DNA of 64,000 nucleotides from assembly GCF_051851555.1 (NCBI RefSeq), contig NZ_JBPDVH010000007.1, positions 57,740-121,739 of the forward strand, in the 5' to 3' direction. This document shows, one piece after another, positions 51,066 through 61,097 of the stretch. The stretch is from Lonepinella sp051851555 (lineage in GTDB: Bacteria > Pseudomonadota > Gammaproteobacteria > Enterobacterales > Pasteurellaceae). The translations under genes and the position numbers were made by a program. The notes below the pieces were generated by a model, which was given only the letters and a program-made list of their open reading frames with translations, was not told where the DNA came from and did no database searches. How positions within the stretch are numbered: the stretch's first letter is position 1; each line of letters opens with the position of its first letter.

Positions 51066-51518
51066 TTATTTTCCCCCAATCAATAAGGATAAAATCCCTG
51101 CTGCAATCAATGGGCCGACAGGAATACCGCCGAGAAATGCTACGCCAAGCACGGTGCCAATCAATAAGCCAGTGAGTAGAATCGGTTGGGTTCCCATTAA
51201 ACTGACGCCTCGCCCACCGAGCCATGCGACCAACGCTCCCACGGCCAACGCAATTAGCATTTTCCACTCAAATAAGGATTTCAATTCTGGCAGTTGCACT
51301 TTGCCTGACACTATCGGGCTGAGTACGCCAATGGTTAAAATAATAATGCCGATCGTTAAACCATTCTTTTCTACAAAGGGGATGTATTTGCTCAAAAAAG
51401 TTTGTTGCATTAACAATAAAACGGTGGCGGAAATGGTAATCGAGCTGTTATTACTAAGTACACCGAGTAAAATGAGTACGACCAGTAACAGAGCGATAGC
51501 ATTAAATTGTAATGACAT
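51066..51518 (-). CDS. DUF441 (YeaL-type) membrane protein
   Basis: A 150-residue membrane protein with four hydrophobic segments, of the DUF441/YeaL family: GLTIGIIILTIGVLSPIVSGK and GGRGVSLMGTQPILLTGLL, GVAFLGGIPVGPLIAAGIL. Function is unknown. It is directly upstream of hrpA on the same strand. An AAGTGCGGT uptake signal lies in its leader at 51532-51540. Confidence 0.88.
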   Translation of the reverse strand: MSLQFNAIALLLVVLILLGVLSNNSSITISATVLLLMQQTFLSKYIPFVEKNGLTIGIIILTIGVLSPIVSGKVQLPELKSLFEWKMLIALAVGALVAWLGGRGVSLMGTQPILLTGLLIGTVLGVAFLGGIPVGPLIAAGILSLLIGGK

Positions 51519-51657
51519 AATTAATCCTTGAAAGTGCGGTCTTTTTTTGAAAAATTTTTACTATTATAACAAATTCTCCCTTTTGCCTCGCTTTTTTATT
51601 TCCATTTAGCGAAAAAATCGTTAGTATAAAACGTCACACATTCAACGAGAAAATCAC

Positions 51658-52587
51658 ATGGACATTGCCTTAATTTTAGCCAGTAAAATCACCGAACTTA
51701 CCCTTATTGTGTTATTAGGTTACGGTTTAGTGAAGTCAAAATTATTGCAACCGAAAGATACCTTTCCACTCTCTGTTGTCGGGGTGTATATCATTAGCCC
51801 TGCCGTCATGCTCAAAGCGTTCCAAATTGATTACAGCCCTGAATTGTTGCGTGGTTTATTGCTTTCCGTTTCCATGGCAATTTTGTTGCACATTCTCTTA
51901 ATTATCATGGGCGTGATGCTGAAAAAAATCTTTAAACTTGATGGCGTGGAACATGCGGCGGCCATTTATTCTAATTCAGGTAATTTGATTATTCCGCTCG
52001 TGATGTCTATGTTTGGTGATGAATGGGTGATTTATGCCACCTGTTTTATCGTGGTACAGACGGTGTTATTTTGGACCCATTGCCGTGGTTTAATTTGTGG
52101 AGAAAAATCTTTCTCCTTGAAAAGAATTGTGAAGAATATCAATATTTGGTCAATTATTGTGGGGGCAACCTTGTTTGCTTTTCAGATTAAATTGCCCGCT
52201 ATTGTTGTTGGCACCTTATCTTCCATCGGGACTTTTATTGGTCCGAATGCCATGTTGATTGCAGGTATGTTAATTGCAGGTATTCCGTTACGCAGTATTT
52301 TGTCGTCAAAACGGATTTATTTAGTCACTTTTTTACGCTTAATTTTTATCCCACTTTGCTTAATGCTCGTGATTAAATTCGGCCATTTTTCTAGCTTGGC
52401 AGAACATGGCGAAACCATTGCGTTAATCAGTTTTCTCGCCACCATTAGCCCTGCGGCGGCGACCGTCACACAAATTGCGGTGTTACATGGCAAAGATGCG
52501 CAAAAATCCAGTGCCATTTATGGGGTGACAACCATGTTATGCGTCATCACCATGCCGTTAATTATTACTTTGTATCAGTTGATTTAG
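51658..52587 (+). CDS. AEC-family (auxin efflux carrier) transporter
   Basis: A 309-residue membrane protein with about ten hydrophobic segments of the AEC family (YSNSGNLIIPLVMSMFGDEW; IGPNAMLIAGMLIAG; C-terminal LATISPAAATVTQIAVLHGKDA). Bacterial members export small organic acids such as malate; the substrate here is unknown. It starts at 51658, divergent from the DUF441 gene, and its end overlaps the convergent lipoprotein gene by 23 bases. Confidence 0.88.
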   Translation: MDIALILASKITELTLIVLLGYGLVKSKLLQPKDTFPLSVVGVYIISPAVMLKAFQIDYSPELLRGLLLSVSMAILLHILLIIMGVMLKKIFKLDGVEHAAAIYSNSGNLIIPLVMSMFGDEWVIYATCFIVVQTVLFWTHCRGLICGEKSFSLKRIVKNINIWSIIVGATLFAFQIKLPAIVVGTLSSIGTFIGPNAMLIAGMLIAGIPLRSILSSKRIYLVTFLRLIFIPLCLMLVIKFGHFSSLAEHGETIALISFLATISPAAATVTQIAVLHGKDAQKSSAIYGVTTMLCVITMPLIITLYQLI

Positions 52588-54142
52588 GCAAGTTTAAGCG
52601 ATAAAGATCTTTGCTATAAATCACGCTCGTGGGATTGGTGAGATCGTAGCCCGCCACACTGGGGGCAATTCGCACTGGCATGGCATATTGAAAAATCGGC
52701 ATTACCACATATTCTTGCTGAGAACGAGCAATCGCCTTGCGATAAAGTGCGGTGCGTTCTTGTTCAGAAATCTTGGCCGACAAGGCTTTTTCTAACAGGT
52801 GATCCATCTCGGGATCAGAAAATCCCATTTTATTATCCGCACTTTGGGAATGTAATAAGGATAAAAAAGCAGAGGGATCATTATAATCCGCACACCAACC
52901 TGAACGAATAAGCTGAAAATCACCTTGAGCATGTTTTTCAAGTAGCGTTTGATAGGAAACCGGATCCGCTTGAATACGAATTAAATCCGACTGCGACCAC
53001 ACACGAATTAAATGTTCTGCAATTTGAGCATGTAAACCATGGTTATCATAGGCGAGCCGTAACATTAAGGGTTGACTTTCGGTGATCCCCGCATGCTGTA
53101 ATTGTTGTTCCACCACCGTCGGCTCAAAATCTCGTTCTTGTTCAAATTGCATATTATCGGGTAAATAACTGATTCCATTCGGCAACATAAAAGGTTGTGA
53201 CGGCACGATATTACTTGGAATCATGGCCGATAAAGCATTGCGTACCGCTTTTTTCTGCAACAGAGGATCACGGAAATTAAATTCGTAAAAATAAGTACAA
53301 AGTTGCGGGAAGTAGCTGATGTGATCTGTCCCCTGTTGGCTATTTTGAATAATATCCAAGCGTGATGGCGACATGTCAGGCGTGATCTGTTGGTAGATCA
53401 CTTGACCAAATGCACGGTCATTGGCTTGCCAATAGCTCGGATTTTGCTGTAAACGAAGTTGATTTTTGCCTTGTTCCGCAAGCACATAAGCGCCATTGGA
53501 AATTATGTTAGTGGTCGTTGGCGTCGCTCCTTGATATTGAGGTAACAAGGCCACATGCGCCAACATCTTCGGCAAATAAGGGGTGGGTTTATCTAAACGA
53601 ATTTGCAAGGTGCTGTCATCAAGGGCTTGTACGCCGAGTTGCTGTACAGGCATAGATTGCGCCAGTACGGCAGCGGCATTTTGCATATTCATGTAGCGTA
53701 AAAATTGCTTTTGCGGATTTGCCGAACCCGCTAATTGTTGCCAACTTTGCACAAAATCTTGTGCCGTCACGGGGTCGCCATTGGACCATTTGGCCTGTTT
53801 ACGCAAGGTAAAAATCCATGTTTTTTGATCCGCACTTTTCCAGCTTTCTGCGACACCTGCAATAATATTACCCTGCGGATCATAAATCACTAAGCCCTCG
53901 AATAAATCACGTAATAGGGCGGTTTGTTCTGGCTGTTGAATCTGTTCAGGCTGTAACATAAACGGCCCATACACACCTCGGACTAACACATCCGATTGAT
54001 ACGCCACATTATCGGTGGGGCTGGCAACGCTTTGCGTTTTTTCAGGAACAGCATTAGGCTCACAGGCTGACAGACAAATGAGGCTAAAGATCGCCAACAT
54101 GGCCACCTTAACAGCGTTTATTACGATGATTTTATTGTGCAT
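52565..54142 (-). CDS. peptide-type ABC transporter substrate-binding lipoprotein
   Basis: A 525-residue SBP_bac_5 family protein (OppA/MppA type), lipid-anchored by LICLSAC (Cys26). Family motifs are AESWKSADQKTWIFTLRKQAKWSNGDPVTAQDFVQSW (split as AESWKS, WIFTLRK and WSNGDPVTAQDFV) and SGWCADYNDPSAFLSLL. No permease or ATPase genes are adjacent, so it would serve a transporter encoded elsewhere. H. influenzae has a comparable stand-alone OppA-like lipoprotein. It ends overlapping the AEC gene and is followed by nothing on its strand. Confidence 0.9.
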   Translation of the reverse strand: MHNKIIVINAVKVAMLAIFSLICLSACEPNAVPEKTQSVASPTDNVAYQSDVLVRGVYGPFMLQPEQIQQPEQTALLRDLFEGLVIYDPQGNIIAGVAESWKSADQKTWIFTLRKQAKWSNGDPVTAQDFVQSWQQLAGSANPQKQFLRYMNMQNAAAVLAQSMPVQQLGVQALDDSTLQIRLDKPTPYLPKMLAHVALLPQYQGATPTTTNIISNGAYVLAEQGKNQLRLQQNPSYWQANDRAFGQVIYQQITPDMSPSRLDIIQNSQQGTDHISYFPQLCTYFYEFNFRDPLLQKKAVRNALSAMIPSNIVPSQPFMLPNGISYLPDNMQFEQERDFEPTVVEQQLQHAGITESQPLMLRLAYDNHGLHAQIAEHLIRVWSQSDLIRIQADPVSYQTLLEKHAQGDFQLIRSGWCADYNDPSAFLSLLHSQSADNKMGFSDPEMDHLLEKALSAKISEQERTALYRKAIARSQQEYVVMPIFQYAMPVRIAPSVAGYDLTNPTSVIYSKDLYRLNLPKSTDTK

Positions 54143-54158
54143 AGTTGCGCTTTATCCG

Positions 54159-55202
54159 CTAATTCGCCGGATATTCTTCAATGGTGACAGGCAATTCAAA
54201 AATGCGCCCTAAACGTGAAATCACCACCTTGACTTGTGTGTTTGGCTTGGTATTGCTGATCACTTGCATTACCTGATCGGGCGAATTGGCCACTTTATCA
54301 TTAAATTTCAACATCACATCGCCCGCTTGAATACCCGCTTTTGAGGCAGGCCCATTTGGTACCACATTTTCAATTAAAATCCCCGAACTGTTTTCATCAT
54401 TTTGACCGTTACTAAACAAAATATTACTTTGTACGCCAAAATAACCTCGGATCACTCGGCCATCACGGATAATCTTTTTCATCACATCATTGGCAATTTC
54501 AATGGGGATGGCAAAGCTCAAGCCCTCGGCAATTTCCGTGGCGTCTTTGCCGATACTTAAGGTGCTAATGCCCACTAACTCGCCCAAGGAGTTGATCAAG
54601 GCGCCACCCGAATTGCCTCGATTAATGGAGGCGTCTGTTTGAATAAAATTCTGCCGACCGACGGTTTCGCCGACGGCATTTCGGCCGGTGGCGCTGATGA
54701 TCCCTTGCGACACGCTTTGACCGAGATTATAAGGATTACCAATGGCGAGCGCTACATCCCCCACATGCACTTGACGCTTGGCATTCTGCGGTATAGTCGC
54801 CAATTTTTCTGCTCGAATTTTTAACACCGCCAAGTCAGTTAAACTATCCGAACCAATTAAATTGGCCTCAAACACCCGTCCGTCTTGTAAAGCAACAATA
54901 ATTTGATCCGCACGTTGAATCACGTGTTTATTGGTGAGAATATAACCGTCTTTGCTCATAATCACACCCGATCCTAAATTATGGGTTGACACTTTCCCCG
55001 CATCTAAATTGGAATTGCTGGTAAAGGTTTGATTATACACATTCACCACCGCCGGCGAGGCAATGCGTACAGCCTCTTTAAAAGACATCACGTCACTGGT
55101 TAATTTTAACCCCGTGCCACCGGTAAATTGCGGGATCACAAAGAGAATTAAGCCTGCACAAACCAAGCCAATCAATGCGGATTGTAATAATTTTTTTATC
55201 AT
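54159..55202 (-). CDS. degS: site-1 periplasmic protease DegS
   Basis: Membrane-anchored HtrA-type serine protease, 347 residues, which in E. coli cuts RseA to start the sigma-E response. One N-terminal membrane segment (ALIGLVCAGLILFVI) replaces the cleavable signal and Q-linker of DegP. Catalytic triad: His in LTNKHVIQ, Asp in DSLTDLAVL, Ser in RGNSGGALIN. A single C-terminal PDZ domain (GILIENVVPNGPASKAGIQ) follows. It is 16 bases upstream of the lipoprotein gene. Confidence 0.94.
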   Translation of the reverse strand: MIKKLLQSALIGLVCAGLILFVIPQFTGGTGLKLTSDVMSFKEAVRIASPAVVNVYNQTFTSNSNLDAGKVSTHNLGSGVIMSKDGYILTNKHVIQRADQIIVALQDGRVFEANLIGSDSLTDLAVLKIRAEKLATIPQNAKRQVHVGDVALAIGNPYNLGQSVSQGIISATGRNAVGETVGRQNFIQTDASINRGNSGGALINSLGELVGISTLSIGKDATEIAEGLSFAIPIEIANDVMKKIIRDGRVIRGYFGVQSNILFSNGQNDENSSGILIENVVPNGPASKAGIQAGDVMLKFNDKVANSPDQVMQVISNTKPNTQVKVVISRLGRIFELPVTIEEYPAN

Positions 55203-55212
55203 AACAGTCTCT

Positions 55213-56340
55213 CTATTTTTGCTGTTTGCGGTAGTAACAGGTTTTTAAATCTTCGCCTAGCTGTTCAACAGATTGTAATTGCCATTGCGGGGCTTGCGCC
55301 AGTTGCTGAACATGCGGCAATTTGCACAAGCCTCTGGCTTGATCGCCGAGTAATTTAGGCGCAATATACACCAACAATTCATTGACTACATTCTGCTCAA
55401 TTAAGGCACCCGCAAAAGTGGCCCCACATTCTACCCATAAGCTGTTGATTTGGCGTTCCCCTAAGGCTTGCATTAAGGCAGAAAGTGCGGTCTGATTTTC
55501 GTTAATTTTTAGCTGAATATGTTGGCAGAAATCAGGGAAATCTGCTAAATCACGGGCTTTATCACTGACCAACCACACCGGCGAATCTGTGTTAAAAAGC
55601 TGATGGCTCGGCAACACTCGGTGCTGAAAATCCCAAATAATACGCACCGGTTGGCGAACATTTTCAATTGCGTATTCTTGCTGAATGGCTGGCGGTAACT
55701 GCGCCCAACGGACATTTAAGCTCGGATCGTCCGCTAGCACCGTGGCGGCGGTAGATAAAATTGCCGAGGCTTTTGCCCGTTCTTGTTGCACGTCAGCACG
55801 GGCTAACTCGCCGGTAATCCATTTGCTCTCACCATTCGCCATAGCCGTGCGACCATCCAAACTCATGGCCAATTTTAATTGTACAAAAGGCAAGCCCGTT
55901 CGCATACGGTGCAAAAAGCCTTGGTTTAACCTTTCGGCTTTTTCTTGCAATAATCCCACCGCCGTTTCAATGCCTGCCTGTTGCAACATCTGCAAACCAC
56001 GGCCAGCCACTTGCGGATTCGGATCTAACATGGCCGCAATCACTTTGCTCACACCTGCCTCAATTAAGCCTTTGGCACAAGGCGGTGTGCGTCCATAATG
56101 GGAACAAGGCTCCAAGGTCACGTAAGCCGTCGCATGTTTAGCTTGTTCGCCCGCTTGGCGTAATGCCATGACTTCAGCATGCGGTTCGCCCGCTTTGAAA
56201 TGAAAACCTTGCCCGACAATTTTTCCCCGTTTGACCAACACACAACCCACCGAGGGATTTGGCAAAGTAGTAAACCGGCCACGTTCGGCTAAATCTAACG
56301 CAAGTTGCATAAACTGGTGATCTTGTGGGCTAAATGTCAT
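55213..56340 (-). CDS. ribD: bifunctional riboflavin biosynthesis deaminase/reductase RibD
   Basis: A 375-residue fusion of a pyrimidine deaminase and a reductase catalysing two steps of riboflavin synthesis. Deaminase zinc site: GEPHAEVMAL and EPCSHYGRTPPCAKGLIEAG. Reductase: VQLKLAMSLDGRTAM and WVECGATFAGALIE. The ATG at 56340 overlaps the nrdR stop (TGATG); a TTG one codon upstream is less likely. Co-transcribed with nrdR. Confidence 0.95.
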   Translation of the reverse strand: MTFSPQDHQFMQLALDLAERGRFTTLPNPSVGCVLVKRGKIVGQGFHFKAGEPHAEVMALRQAGEQAKHATAYVTLEPCSHYGRTPPCAKGLIEAGVSKVIAAMLDPNPQVAGRGLQMLQQAGIETAVGLLQEKAERLNQGFLHRMRTGLPFVQLKLAMSLDGRTAMANGESKWITGELARADVQQERAKASAILSTAATVLADDPSLNVRWAQLPPAIQQEYAIENVRQPVRIIWDFQHRVLPSHQLFNTDSPVWLVSDKARDLADFPDFCQHIQLKINENQTALSALMQALGERQINSLWVECGATFAGALIEQNVVNELLVYIAPKLLGDQARGLCKLPHVQQLAQAPQWQLQSVEQLGEDLKTCYYRKQQK

Positions 56341-56795
56341 CAAGTAAAGTCCTTAATTTTATCGATTTCTTTGGAAAATTCATTAATATCTTCAAAACTT
56401 AAATACACCGAGGCAAACCGAATATAGGCCACTTTATCTAATTTTTTTAATTCATCCATGACTAAATTACCCACTAATTTACTCGGCACTTCTCGCTCGC
56501 CTGTCGCTTGTAATTGGTGAATAATATGGCTCACCGCTTTCTCTACATCATCTTCGCTGACGGGGCGTTTCCCCACCGCATGCTGAATACTCTGACGGAG
56601 TTTCAACTCATCAAAAGGTTCTCGAGAATCGTCCTTTTTGATCACTCTTGGTACAATTAATTCAGCGGTCTCAAAGGTAGTGAAACGCTCGTGACATTGT
56701 ATACATTCACGACGTCGGCGAACCTGAAACCCCTCGGCCACCAAACGGCTATCAATCACTTTCGTTTCTTCGGCAGAACAAAACGGACAATACAT
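56340..56795 (-). CDS. nrdR: transcriptional repressor NrdR
   Basis: A 151-residue zinc-ribbon and ATP-cone repressor of ribonucleotide reductase genes. Zinc ribbon: MYCPFCSAEETKVIDSR and RRRRECIQCHERFTTFE. ATP cone: VIKKDDSREPFDELKLRQSI. The nrdR-ribD pairing is common in proteobacteria. Confidence 0.96.
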   Translation of the reverse strand: MYCPFCSAEETKVIDSRLVAEGFQVRRRRECIQCHERFTTFETAELIVPRVIKKDDSREPFDELKLRQSIQHAVGKRPVSEDDVEKAVSHIIHQLQATGEREVPSKLVGNLVMDELKKLDKVAYIRFASVYLSFEDINEFSKEIDKIKDFT

Positions 56796-56803
56796 AACAT
56801 TCC

Positions 56804-56989
56804 TTATTTTTCTAATACTTGCTTCGTTTCTTTATCCATTTCTACATTAATTTTATGATCCACCACCACATTCATATTAATGGTAATCCCCTCTTTCGGC
56901 GTTTCCAACTGTACGGTAGGCGTACAGCCAGTCAGCAATAGACTGACGGCCAGAAAGTGCGGTGTCAATTTTATGTATTTTTTCATCAT
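56804..56989 (-). CDS. ynbE: YnbE-like small outer-membrane lipoprotein
   Basis: A 61-residue lipoprotein with lipobox LLTGC (Cys22) and the family body TPTVQLETPKEGITINMNVVV then DHKINVEMDKE, matching the YnbE family. In E. coli YnbE joins YdbH to form an intermembrane bridge for phospholipid transport. Here it is directly downstream of the ydbH homologue. An AAGTGCGGT uptake signal (56954-56962) lies inside the coding sequence. Confidence 0.85.
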   Translation of the reverse strand: MMKKYIKLTPHFLAVSLLLTGCTPTVQLETPKEGITINMNVVVDHKINVEMDKETKQVLEK

Positions 56990-57084
56990 TCAAAAACCCT
57001 GTTGCGCATGGCTTAAGTTTAACACAGCCTGAGGGGAAATCCTACACCTCAAGGTGAGGGCTGTTGAGGTTTCAAGGCAAGAGA

Positions 57085-59808
57085 TTATTTTCTTTTTTGA
57101 TAGAGTTGATATTCTAAATTCTGTTCAAAGGTGGAACCATAATTTATCATATCCCATAATTCATGGACATTTTCTTGATGATTATAATTCAAGGTAATGG
57201 GATGTTTATTGCGTTTCGTCGGATTATAACCTTGAATATGTGAGGCTAATGTCAACATGCCATTGGGCGTTAAATTGACATTGGCAGTTAACTTTTGCAA
57301 ATTCATATTACTCACCACATCCGCTAAAATCCCCTCGGTTAACCCACCGGATTTTAGCCCTGTGATCAGTTCTGGCCCCAATGTTAAGTTCACATCTTGC
57401 TCGTCCGTTTTGGTGATTTCGCCATCACAAATAATACAATGCTCATTTTCCAACCAAAATGGGAGCGTCGCATTCACCCGCCCCGACAGGCCCACTTGGG
57501 TATATTCTGCCATGGTTAAGGCTTGCGATAAATCAATATTATATAGCTGTACATTGGCGATTGTTTGTTGCGGTAAAGCAAATTTATTGACGCTCATTTC
57601 GCCACCGAGTAAATTAAATTTTAATTCACTCAATGTCAGCGGGCGTTGTGCCGAATAAGGGTAATAACCTTGCACTTTCACACGCAGATTTTCAGCCACT
57701 AACACACCTGATTTCAGGTAATTGACCGACACTTGCACGGGATTTTTCACCAATTCTATGCGACTATTGAGGTAACGATAAGGCAACGCAAATTCAATGC
57801 CTCGCAATTCACCATCAGGAAACGCCACCTCCGCTTGTCGAATGGAAAAATGGCCACCCATTTGTAAACCCCGTTCGGTGCTGACATCAAAATCGGTTTG
57901 TCCTTTGATCGTGCCATTTAAAATTTCCCATTCCCAATTCTGCGGGAATAAGGTTTGGAACACTTTCGCCGATTGTTCTAACCAATATATTCGCCCCACT
58001 AATTCATCATGGCGATAATGGGCAAATAATTTTATCGGGCCTAATCCCCCTGCGGTCATATTGCCGGCTAAATTAAAATCTTTGAGCGCTTTGCCATCAA
58101 TGCCTAACTCCAACACCGGTTTGACAAAATGCCCGCCGTAATCTAAACCAATGTCGGGAATGCTGGCTTGCAGTAAGCCTTGTAATTTATCTTCTTCATA
58201 ATACCAATGCAAGGTGTCTTTTAAGCGCATTTCAACCTTGGGAACACGGATTCCTGAGGTATAAAATTTCCCCAAATGGGCTTGTAATTGTTGGATTTCC
58301 ACATGATCCGATTGCCATGCGCCTTTTCCGCTTACAGTAATCGGGCTTTTCAGTGCTTTCACGTTCGCTTTGCCGTTAAAATTCCATTTCCACCAGTTGC
58401 TATCACTGCTTTTCAAGATCACCCCATTGCGTTGAAAATCATCTGTACGCAAGGCGAATAAAGACGTAATCCCCGCCACAAATTGATTGGCTTGACCGTC
58501 TAAATGTAAATCAATATCCGAAAATTGGGCGGTGTGGCCTTGTAAAAAGGCTTGTAATCTTCCCCCTACGCCATACTTGCCAATAATCACATCTGTCATA
58601 GGTATTCTCACCGTCATATTGGCATTAGGTTCTTTCCAATTCACCCGTAAGGTGGATTTTTCTTTGAATAGGGCAATCATATCCTCTTGATTGCCTCGCA
58701 CATCAAACGCCGTGTCGACATAAGCAATGGATTGACCGTATTTCACGTTGCCATGGGCCTCCAAAGGAAGATTAAGACTGTCTTTGTTAATCGTACCTTG
58801 GGTACCATAAATCACAATATTGCCTTTGCCAGCCTCACCAGAAGAAAACAAACTCAACCGTACGTCCATATTGATCGGAAACCAATCTTCTTCTGGTTTT
58901 CGTAAGGTTAAATTTAGCACCCCTTGCAAAGGCTGTTCCAATGCCGAAATATCCCAATAAAACTGGCTTTTTTCAATCTGAAATCGGTCTTTTTCCACCT
59001 TAAACGGCACATTTAAAATTGGCTGTTGATGTTCCACATCTTGCAAAACCAAGGTGCCTTGCCGATCTTGCCATTGCAAGGATAAATCCGCCTGCGTTAA
59101 GGCTAAATCGGGGCGTTGCCAATGTAAATTGAATTTCCCCTGTTCGGGAATATCCAATATATTTTGTGATAAGGCAAATTGAAAATCTGCTTGATGTTGC
59201 TGATCCGCTTGGGGTTGATAGGTTAAATGGCCACTCACTTGCTGTTCGGCTAAGGTTGCATTGAGTTGAATCAGCTCACGCTCTGGCGTTTTGCCCGTCG
59301 CTTGTAAATGGAGTTGTTGATCTTGATAAGACAAAGCGGCGCTTAATTGACTTTGCAATAATTGTTGCAGCGCAGGCGAACTGATGGCCTCCGCATTAAT
59401 CACCTGTAAATCCGCAATTTCTACGCTCACATCAGGCAAACTGGCCAAAAGTGCGGTTAAATTAAATTCTGTTTTTGTGGCGTCCTCTGCACTCGGTATC
59501 TGTTGAAAACAAGCATAATCAAGGATAGCCTTTTCCGCCTGTAACGCGCGTTTATCCCACCAATGGGCTTGAACATTTTCTAATTGGACTAACGGACAAG
59601 CCACGGGCTGATTGAGATTCAGCGTAAAGCTATGCAGTTCCGCCCCTTTGGTGGAGAGCGTATTTTTTTCACCGATTCTAATGGAAATATCTTGTCCGAG
59701 AAAATGATTCGCCAGTTGCTCGATATGGCTCGGTGACAAGGCAAATAAGCTGATTGCCACCACTGCGAGTAACGTCACCGAAACAGAAACAAGACATTTT
59801 TTAACCAT
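57085..59808 (-). CDS. ydbH: YdbH-like AsmA-superfamily intermembrane lipid-transport protein
   Basis: A 907-residue protein (E. coli YdbH 879) with one N-terminal membrane segment (CLVSVSVTLLAVVAISLFAL) and a long beta-rich periplasmic part. The C-terminus (LTANVNLTPNGMLTLASHI, ITLNYNHQENVHELWDMI) carries the DctA-YdbH domain. YdbH, TamB and YhdP carry phospholipids to the outer membrane. The ynbE homologue follows, but no ydbL is visible: nrdR comes next. Confidence 0.88.
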   Translation of the reverse strand: MVKKCLVSVSVTLLAVVAISLFALSPSHIEQLANHFLGQDISIRIGEKNTLSTKGAELHSFTLNLNQPVACPLVQLENVQAHWWDKRALQAEKAILDYACFQQIPSAEDATKTEFNLTALLASLPDVSVEIADLQVINAEAISSPALQQLLQSQLSAALSYQDQQLHLQATGKTPERELIQLNATLAEQQVSGHLTYQPQADQQHQADFQFALSQNILDIPEQGKFNLHWQRPDLALTQADLSLQWQDRQGTLVLQDVEHQQPILNVPFKVEKDRFQIEKSQFYWDISALEQPLQGVLNLTLRKPEEDWFPINMDVRLSLFSSGEAGKGNIVIYGTQGTINKDSLNLPLEAHGNVKYGQSIAYVDTAFDVRGNQEDMIALFKEKSTLRVNWKEPNANMTVRIPMTDVIIGKYGVGGRLQAFLQGHTAQFSDIDLHLDGQANQFVAGITSLFALRTDDFQRNGVILKSSDSNWWKWNFNGKANVKALKSPITVSGKGAWQSDHVEIQQLQAHLGKFYTSGIRVPKVEMRLKDTLHWYYEEDKLQGLLQASIPDIGLDYGGHFVKPVLELGIDGKALKDFNLAGNMTAGGLGPIKLFAHYRHDELVGRIYWLEQSAKVFQTLFPQNWEWEILNGTIKGQTDFDVSTERGLQMGGHFSIRQAEVAFPDGELRGIEFALPYRYLNSRIELVKNPVQVSVNYLKSGVLVAENLRVKVQGYYPYSAQRPLTLSELKFNLLGGEMSVNKFALPQQTIANVQLYNIDLSQALTMAEYTQVGLSGRVNATLPFWLENEHCIICDGEITKTDEQDVNLTLGPELITGLKSGGLTEGILADVVSNMNLQKLTANVNLTPNGMLTLASHIQGYNPTKRNKHPITLNYNHQENVHELWDMINYGSTFEQNLEYQLYQKRK

Positions 59809-59820
59809 CTGCTTTCTTCT

Positions 59821-60612
59821 CTATATGAAGTACGCTAACATGGCCCAAATCGGTAAAAAACTGGCAATAAACAATAATAGCATTAACGCAGGATAATTGA
59901 GTTTTATTTTTCTGAAAATCGTCACCGCTAAAATTCCCATCAGTGCCAAGTGCGATAAAAAATAAAGGACAACGGCAAAATCATTGGCAAAACGCACCGC
60001 ACTTGGATTCCATGCCATAAAAAGTAATACCGACAGGATATTCAGTACCAACAACACCGCCATAATCAATGGCAATAAAGCGATCAAACCTTGCAAGCGG
60101 TTACGTGAAATCACCAAGGCTAAATTGGCCAGCACCACCCCAATAAATAGTTGGGCAAAGGGGCTATAAATCAAATAGGGGGCGCGATTCTCAACCATTA
60201 ACAGCACATAGAGAACGATAGCAATCAGCCCAATCATTCCCCCCGCCAATAACCACGTATCACGGCGATCCTCCTCTTGTGTCGGTTGTTTTAAGGCAAT
60301 GATAACCATCAATGCCCCACAAAAACAGAGCGCTAACGTGGTTAACGGGCGGGTATCATTTAACAACCCGATTATGCCGATAATCACCCAATACAAAGCA
60401 AAAAAGCCCTGCGCAACCATTAACCGCCCACGTTGACCGGGACATATTTCCCCTTTGAGAAACACCACAAAACACAACAGTTGTGCCGCTAAAAAGCTCA
60501 ATGGCAACGCACGTTGTTGAAATATAATTACGTAACTTTCGGGAATGCACGCCAATAAAATCGGCATGAGGGAGAAAAGTGCGGTGCGTTTTAAAGGGGT
60601 TTCTTCTAACAT
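59821..60612 (-). CDS. multi-pass membrane protein of unknown function
   Basis: A 263-residue protein with about eight hydrophobic segments and no recognised motif. The ATG at 60612 (MLEETPLKRTALFSLMP) has GGA seven bases upstream; a TTG five codons earlier is less likely. It lies between rimI (18 bases upstream) and ydbH (12 bases downstream) on the same strand, suggesting one transcript. Function cannot be given. Confidence 0.8.
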   Translation of the reverse strand: MLEETPLKRTALFSLMPILLACIPESYVIIFQQRALPLSFLAAQLLCFVVFLKGEICPGQRGRLMVAQGFFALYWVIIGIIGLLNDTRPLTTLALCFCGALMVIIALKQPTQEEDRRDTWLLAGGMIGLIAIVLYVLLMVENRAPYLIYSPFAQLFIGVVLANLALVISRNRLQGLIALLPLIMAVLLVLNILSVLLFMAWNPSAVRFANDFAVVLYFLSHLALMGILAVTIFRKIKLNYPALMLLLFIASFLPIWAMLAYFI

Positions 60613-60630
60613 AATCAATCCAATCAATGT

Positions 60631-61089
60631 TTAAAATGATAAATAAGCGGCCATCACCAGCGCATTTTCACGCTTGCCCTCTGGTGTTGGGTAGTAATCT
60701 CGGCGCACACAGACTTCATTAAAGCCACATTGTTCATACAATTTTTGGGCGTTATGGTTACTTTCTCGCACTTCCAACCAAAGGGTTTTAATGCCTTTTT
60801 GTTGTAATTGCACCAGTAATTGATGCAGTAATTGAAAGCCTAATTTTTGCCCTTGAAAAGCGGGATCAATGGCAATATTAAATAATGTCGCCTCATCCAC
60901 CACGATTTGACTAATGGCAAACCCGACAATCTGCTGATTAACGCTAATTTTAAGATTATGATAACGCTCACCCTGATTATTTTTCAAGGTGCCCATGGAC
61001 CAAGGCACTAAGTGCGCCGCCTGTTCAATCTCAAAGAGGCGTTCAAAATCCTGAGGTTCAATCCATTCAATGCGGATATGACTTGACAT
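60631..61089 (-). CDS. rimI: [ribosomal protein S18]-alanine N-acetyltransferase RimI
   Basis: A 152-residue GNAT acetyltransferase. The acetyl-CoA-binding stretch LFNIAIDPAFQGQKLGFQLL and LEVRESNHNAQKLYEQCGF, with DYYPTPEGKRENALVMA near the end, fit RimI. It acetylates the N-terminal alanine of S18. It is 8 bases after the UPF0126 gene. Confidence 0.93.
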   Translation of the reverse strand: MSSHIRIEWIEPQDFERLFEIEQAAHLVPWSMGTLKNNQGERYHNLKISVNQQIVGFAISQIVVDEATLFNIAIDPAFQGQKLGFQLLHQLLVQLQQKGIKTLWLEVRESNHNAQKLYEQCGFNEVCVRRDYYPTPEGKRENALVMAAYLSF

Positions 61090-61097
61090 AGCGTTCC

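Noticed and set aside
52565..52587. Overlap of the AEC and binding-protein genes as a sign of a frameshift
   Set aside because: Both C-termini are of normal family length; simple tail-to-tail overlap explains it.
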